Source: Flavobacterium supellecticarium (GTDB lineage Bacteria > Bacteroidota > Bacteroidia > Flavobacteriales > Flavobacteriaceae). From it: 64,000 nucleotides of DNA. The first letter of the stretch is position 1. Each line of letters starts with the position of its first letter. The DNA lies in contig NZ_SSNZ01000002.1 of assembly GCF_004801375.1 (NCBI RefSeq), positions 62,001 through 126,000 on the forward strand. The letters are read 5' to 3'. Below, one piece after another: positions 60,677-64,000 of the stretch. The notes beneath the pieces are model-generated. The model made no database searches. It saw only the letters and a program-made list of their open reading frames with translations, and had not been told where the DNA came from. A program made the position numbers and the translations under genes.

Positions 60677-61237
60677 TTGAGAGTAATCAACCTACATCAG
60701 GAAGAAAAGGAATTAATCGCTATGGCAGTCGAAAACAATCGGCATGCACAGCATAAGATTTATTCGCTTTTTGCTCCGAAGATGTTAAGTGTTTGCCGAC
60801 AGTATTTAAAAGATGTTCACCTGGCGGAAGATGTAATGATCACCGCTTTTATGAAAGTGTTTACCAATTTAAAAACATTCGAACATAAAGGCAGTTTTGA
60901 AGGATGGATCCGACGGATTATGGTTAACGAATGTATCTCACACATCCGGGTACAAAAACCGGTAAAATTTACCGAAGACGAAAGTTATTTCGAAGAACGT
61001 TTTAATGATATCGAAAGCCAATTGTCGGTAGACGATATCCAGTTTCTGATCGATAAATTGCCCGACGGTTACCGTATGGTTTTTAACCTTTATGCGATTG
61101 AAGGTTATAAACATCAGGAAATTGGGAAAATGTTGGGAATTAGCGAAGGAACATCGAAATCACAACTTTCGCACGCCCGCAAAATGTTGCAGGATCAAAT
61201 TAACAAACTAAAAAATTATCAAAATGGAACCGAATAA
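60677..61237 (+). CDS. ECF-like RNA polymerase sigma factor
   Basis: A 186-residue sigma-70 family factor with region 2 (about 25-95, LAEDVMITAFMKVFTNLKTF) and region 4 (about 128-178, with the HTH HQEIGKMLGISEGTSKSQLSHARKML). No ATG precedes RVINLHQEEKELI in frame before an upstream stop at 60656, so TTG 60677 is the likely start. ATG 60722 would drop that segment. The next gene overlaps it by 14 bases and encodes a one-pass membrane protein that may act as its anti-sigma partner. Confidence 0.92.
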   Translation: MRVINLHQEEKELIAMAVENNRHAQHKIYSLFAPKMLSVCRQYLKDVHLAEDVMITAFMKVFTNLKTFEHKGSFEGWIRRIMVNECISHIRVQKPVKFTEDESYFEERFNDIESQLSVDDIQFLIDKLPDGYRMVFNLYAIEGYKHQEIGKMLGISEGTSKSQLSHARKMLQDQINKLKNYQNGTE

Positions 61238-61919
61238 ATTAGAAGAGGATTTCAGAGATAAGTTGAATTCAAGAACGATTCAACCCTCCGAAATGGCATG
61301 GGACAGATTGGATGCGATGCTTTCGGTTTCCGAAAAGAAAAAGCCGAAGCGTAGCTACAAATGGTTGTCTATGGCGGCAGTTTTTGTCGGAATGTTGTTC
61401 GTAGGAACTTTATTAATGGAACAGCAAAAAGAAGATTTGAAAATAAAGGAAACCATAAAAACGGTTGTCAAACAGCAACAGGATTCAATAACGTCGGAAA
61501 TAAATACAACGCCTTTGGCAACAGAAGAAGTTGTTTCGGAACCCGTTAAAAAGAGAATGAACAACATTGTAACCGTTGTGAAAACGAATGTAAAAGGAGC
61601 AACAAAAGTACAATCTGCTTCCGATATCGGACAACAAACAACAACCGCTCCGGAAACACAAATTGTTGAAGTAGCACCGCCAAAAGAAATTAAAAAGATA
61701 ACTACTACAGTAGATGTAGAAAGTTTACTGGCATCGGTGGATAAAAATGCTCCAACAAAAAGTACGATTAAAAAAGGGAATGTAAAAGTCGACGCCAATT
61801 CCCTTTTAAGTACTGTTGAAGGAGAAATCACTACCGACTACCGCGAAGGTGTATTTCAGACGATCAATCGGAATTTTAAAACCGTAAAATCGGCTGTAGC
61901 GAATCGCAATACCGAATAA
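61224..61919 (+). CDS. One-pass membrane protein, possible anti-sigma factor
   Basis: A 231-residue protein with a cytoplasmic N terminus (LEEDFRDKLNSRTIQPSEMAWDRLDAML, about 4-34), one membrane helix (about 48-66) and a long Thr/Lys/Val-rich periplasmic tail. The tail holds a twofold repeat, VDVESLLASVD (about 170-180) and VDANSLLSTVE (about 191-201). Overlap with the sigma gene and the topology fit an anti-sigma protein, but I do not recognise a zinc-binding anti-sigma domain. It is followed after 36 bases by a barrel protein gene. Confidence 0.75.
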   Translation: MEPNKLEEDFRDKLNSRTIQPSEMAWDRLDAMLSVSEKKKPKRSYKWLSMAAVFVGMLFVGTLLMEQQKEDLKIKETIKTVVKQQQDSITSEINTTPLATEEVVSEPVKKRMNNIVTVVKTNVKGATKVQSASDIGQQTTTAPETQIVEVAPPKEIKKITTTVDVESLLASVDKNAPTKSTIKKGNVKVDANSLLSTVEGEITTDYREGVFQTINRNFKTVKSAVANRNTE

Positions 61920-61955
61920 ATCAATCAATAAATCGAATAGTTAAAATTTAGAATT

Positions 61956-62999
61956 ATGCAGAAAATTATTTTTTATGTAGTGGCTTTCGTATGCCTGGTG
62001 GTGACGAAAATCCACGCTCAGGAAAACTTTGAAAACCGTGCTAAAGTAATTGCAGCCAATATCGAGAGAATTACCAAAGAGGAAAAAGCCATTCTAAAAA
62101 ACAAGGTTGACAGTATTAATGCACGTTGGGAGCAAAATCAGATTACCCGTGAAGAAGCCGATACGCAAAAATTAGAAGCCGCCAATTACCACGCCAAGCG
62201 AATCGAAGAACGGGTAGCCGTAGAGGAAGCGAACTTAAATCTTTTGGTAAAAGAACAGGTAGATGGTAAAATCAAAGAGCGTGACACAACGAAAACCGAT
62301 GAAGAAGGTTATTTCGTATTAAAGTATAAAAAAGGGAAAAATAAATTTAAATCCGGCGAAAAAAGAACAACAACACAGTTGGTCGTTGCGGGAGGTGTTA
62401 ACAATGTGATGACCGATGGTGCTTTGGCAAACTCAAAATTCAGATATTGGGGATCCCATTTTTATGAAGTCGGATTAACGTTGAATACGCGTTTGGCAAA
62501 AAATGATAACCTGTTACATTTAAAATACGGATTTTCGGCGGTGTATAACAATCTGAGACCTTCGGATAATCAGCAATTCGTAAAAAGCTACGATCAAACG
62601 GATCTTGCGCCTTCATCAGTATGGTTAAAAGAATCCAGATTGCGCAACGTACAACTAATCTTCCCGGTGCATCTGGAATTTGATTTTACACCGGTTAAGA
62701 CGAACGATAAAGGCGAAAAAGTTTTTAGAACGCATCAAAATTTTCGTGCCGGAATTGGAGGATATATCGGTGCCAATCTGAATACCAAACAGTTTTTGGA
62801 ATACGAACGCGATGGTTATGATATTGAAGAGACTCAGAATAGCGGTTTTAACACCAACGGTTTTATATACGGTTTGAGTACTTATGTGGGTTATCGTTCG
62901 ATGTCGCTATACCTGAAATACGATCTGAATCCATTATTTAAAGATAATGCTACCAAGCAAAACAACATTTCATTGGGATTGCGTTTTGACTTCAATTAA
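61956..62999 (+). CDS. Exported protein with coiled-coil N terminus and outer-membrane beta-barrel
   Basis: A 347-residue protein with a signal peptide (ending KIHAQ). A charged helical segment (about 22-100, likely coiled coil) is followed by amphipathic strands from about 130, ending in ISLGLRFDFN with a terminal aromatic pattern of outer-membrane barrels. It resembles the PorT/OmpW-like class only in general form. It is the last gene of the sigma factor unit, so it could be a sensor or target of that sigma system, which is inference. Confidence 0.8.
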   Translation: MQKIIFYVVAFVCLVVTKIHAQENFENRAKVIAANIERITKEEKAILKNKVDSINARWEQNQITREEADTQKLEAANYHAKRIEERVAVEEANLNLLVKEQVDGKIKERDTTKTDEEGYFVLKYKKGKNKFKSGEKRTTTQLVVAGGVNNVMTDGALANSKFRYWGSHFYEVGLTLNTRLAKNDNLLHLKYGFSAVYNNLRPSDNQQFVKSYDQTDLAPSSVWLKESRLRNVQLIFPVHLEFDFTPVKTNDKGEKVFRTHQNFRAGIGGYIGANLNTKQFLEYERDGYDIEETQNSGFNTNGFIYGLSTYVGYRSMSLYLKYDLNPLFKDNATKQNNISLGLRFDFN

Positions 63000-63026
63000 A
63001 GTTTAGGTTAGTTATACTTTTTTATC

Positions 63027-63056
63027 AGGTGCTCATAACGGGCACCTTTTGTTTTT
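63027..63056 (+). terminator. Terminator of the sigma factor unit
   Basis: AGGTGC and GCACCT around a 9-base loop, followed by TTTGTTTTTT, 27 bases after the barrel gene stop. Confidence 0.75.
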
Positions 63057-63094
63057 TAGCCGATACAAATTTGTAAAAAATAACTCCCGTATCG

Positions 63095-63102
63095 TATCTT
63101 TG
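63095..63102 (+). promoter_or_regulatory. Promoter of dnaG, seven bases from the ATG
   Basis: The -7 box TATCTTTG with TTG at 63071-63073 (21-base spacing) is a full-match Bacteroidota promoter. Only seven bases separate the box from ATG 63110, so the message is predicted to be leaderless or nearly so. Confidence 0.65.
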
Positions 63103-63109
63103 CCGGACT

Positions 63110-64000
63110 ATGATTGCACAGAATACTATAGATACCGTTTTCGAAACAGCCCGGGTTGAGGAGGTAATTGGCGATTTTGTCCAGTTAAAACGAGCGGGAA
63201 GCAACCTAAAAGGGTTGAGCCCGTTTGTAGACGAAAAATCTCCGTCTTTTATGGTCTCACCGGTTAAGCAGATCTGGAAAGATTTTAGTTCCGGAAAAGG
63301 CGGAAATGTAGTGACGTTTCTAATGGAGCACGAACATTTTTCCTATCCGGAAGCTATTCGTTACCTCGCGAGAAAATACAATATTGAGATCGAAGAAACG
63401 GAGCAATCCAATGAAGAAAAGGAAGAAGCCAATGAAAAAGAAAGTATGTATCTGGTTTCCGAATTTGCACAGCAATATTTTCACAATATACTGACGCTTT
63501 CTGAAGAAGGAAAAGCCATTGGTTATTCATATTTTAAAGAAAGAGGATTTACGGACGAAACAATCAAAAAATTTGGATTGGGATATTCGCCTGAAACCTG
63601 GGATGCTTTTACAAAAGAAGCGCTCGGTAAGGGATATCGTTTGGAATATCTGGACAAAACTGGACTTACAATTGTAAAAGACGACAAACAATTTGACCGT
63701 TTTAAAGGACGGGTGATGTTTCCGATACAGAGTATGTCGGGGCGTGTATTGGGATTTGGGGGACGTATATTGACCAACGATAAAAAAGCGGCCAAATACC
63801 TCAACTCACCCGAAAGTGATATCTATCATAAAAGTAAAGTACTATACGGAATCTTCCATGCCAAACAGGCCATTGCCAAACAGGATAACTGTTATCTGGT
63901 GGAAGGGTATACCGATGTGATCCAGTTTAATCAGGCTGGAATCGAAAACGTAGTGGCTTCGTCCGGTACGGCTTTAACACCCGATCAGATTCGATTGGTG
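63110..64000 (+). CDS. dnaG: DNA primase DnaG, N-terminal part (runs off the window)
   Basis: 297 codons are visible and the frame is open at the window end. The N-terminal CHC2-like domain keeps the fold motifs (NLKGLSPF, EKSPSFMVSP, SGKGGNVVTFLMEHE), but none of the four zinc ligands remains: they align to S37, V40, D58 and S61. The catalytic core follows (FKGRVMFPI, LGFGGR, KYLNSPES) and the Toprim start LVEGYTDVIQ with SSGTALT. DnaG makes RNA primers for the lagging strand with DnaB. Loss of the zinc site seems shared with relatives in the family, as far as I recall. Confidence 0.95.
   Translation, partial: MIAQNTIDTVFETARVEEVIGDFVQLKRAGSNLKGLSPFVDEKSPSFMVSPVKQIWKDFSSGKGGNVVTFLMEHEHFSYPEAIRYLARKYNIEIEETEQSNEEKEEANEKESMYLVSEFAQQYFHNILTLSEEGKAIGYSYFKERGFTDETIKKFGLGYSPETWDAFTKEALGKGYRLEYLDKTGLTIVKDDKQFDRFKGRVMFPIQSMSGRVLGFGGRILTNDKKAAKYLNSPESDIYHKSKVLYGIFHAKQAIAKQDNCYLVEGYTDVIQFNQAGIENVVASSGTALTPDQIRLV

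Overview
The window looks like a stretch of chromosome from a member of the Bacteroidota, family Flavobacteriaceae, at or near Flavobacterium. The supporting signs are: many genes preceded by the Bacteroidota -7 box TAnnTTTG with few Shine-Dalgarno sequences; family-typical proteins (type IX secretion Plug protein, DUF5916, DUF6702, PurT, Crp/Fnr regulators without a cAMP site, a DnaG lacking zinc ligands); and A+T-rich intergenic regions. By eye the coding G+C is moderate (about 40%; not computed). I saw no insertion sequence, prophage, CRISPR array or rRNA. Most of the window is core chromosome.

Layout. 1-8245 (+): the end of a dipeptidyl-peptidase IV-type S9 peptidase, four tandem POT/PTR proton-dependent peptide transporters and two exported thioredoxin-fold proteins, probably one transcription unit. 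Its terminator lies inside the 3' end of the opposing comEC gene. 8242-13203 (-): ComEC, an NlpC/P60 lipoprotein, and surE - small membrane protein - lpxB. 13380-16699 (+): tail-specific protease coupled to a DppC/OppC-like permease. 16732-18175: a secreted coiled-coil protein (-) and a secreted non-specific nuclease lipoprotein (+). 18177-25238 (-): the elongasome operon mreB-mreC-mreD-pbp2-rodA, with purH upstream. 25538-26788 (+): a FtsX/MacB-type permease.

26864-33619 (-): fabD, YceI protein, an exported pirin, a Crp/Fnr regulator, purT, aspartate aminotransferase and a front-end-type fatty acid desaturase. 33736-34365 (+): rsmG. 34469-39657 (-): pruA, apaG, T9SS Plug protein, methyltransferase, map. 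39782-41056 (+): CoA-transferase. 41087-45036 (-): gpmI translationally coupled to a DUF5916 surface protein. 45237-47537: two convergent L,D-transpeptidases. 47595-49788 (-): GNAT, esterase, second Crp/Fnr regulator. 50118-50411: three identical tRNA-Gly(TCC) genes. 50462-51169 (-): peptidase E.

51339-56451 (+): three related exported proteins with a carboxypeptidase-regulatory-like domain, a DUF6702 protein and an M1 metallopeptidase. This envelope cluster is the least characterised block here. 56554-59295: tatA-PAP2, an O-methyltransferase (-) and rlmN. 59560-62999 (+): polyprenyl synthase, then a sigma factor, a one-pass membrane partner and an outer-membrane barrel protein, which together look like a signalling unit. 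63110-end: dnaG, incomplete. Recurrent fine-scale signals are a perfect palindrome present in three intergenic gaps, and -7 boxes sitting 4-7 bases before ATG codons, which suggests leaderless transcripts.
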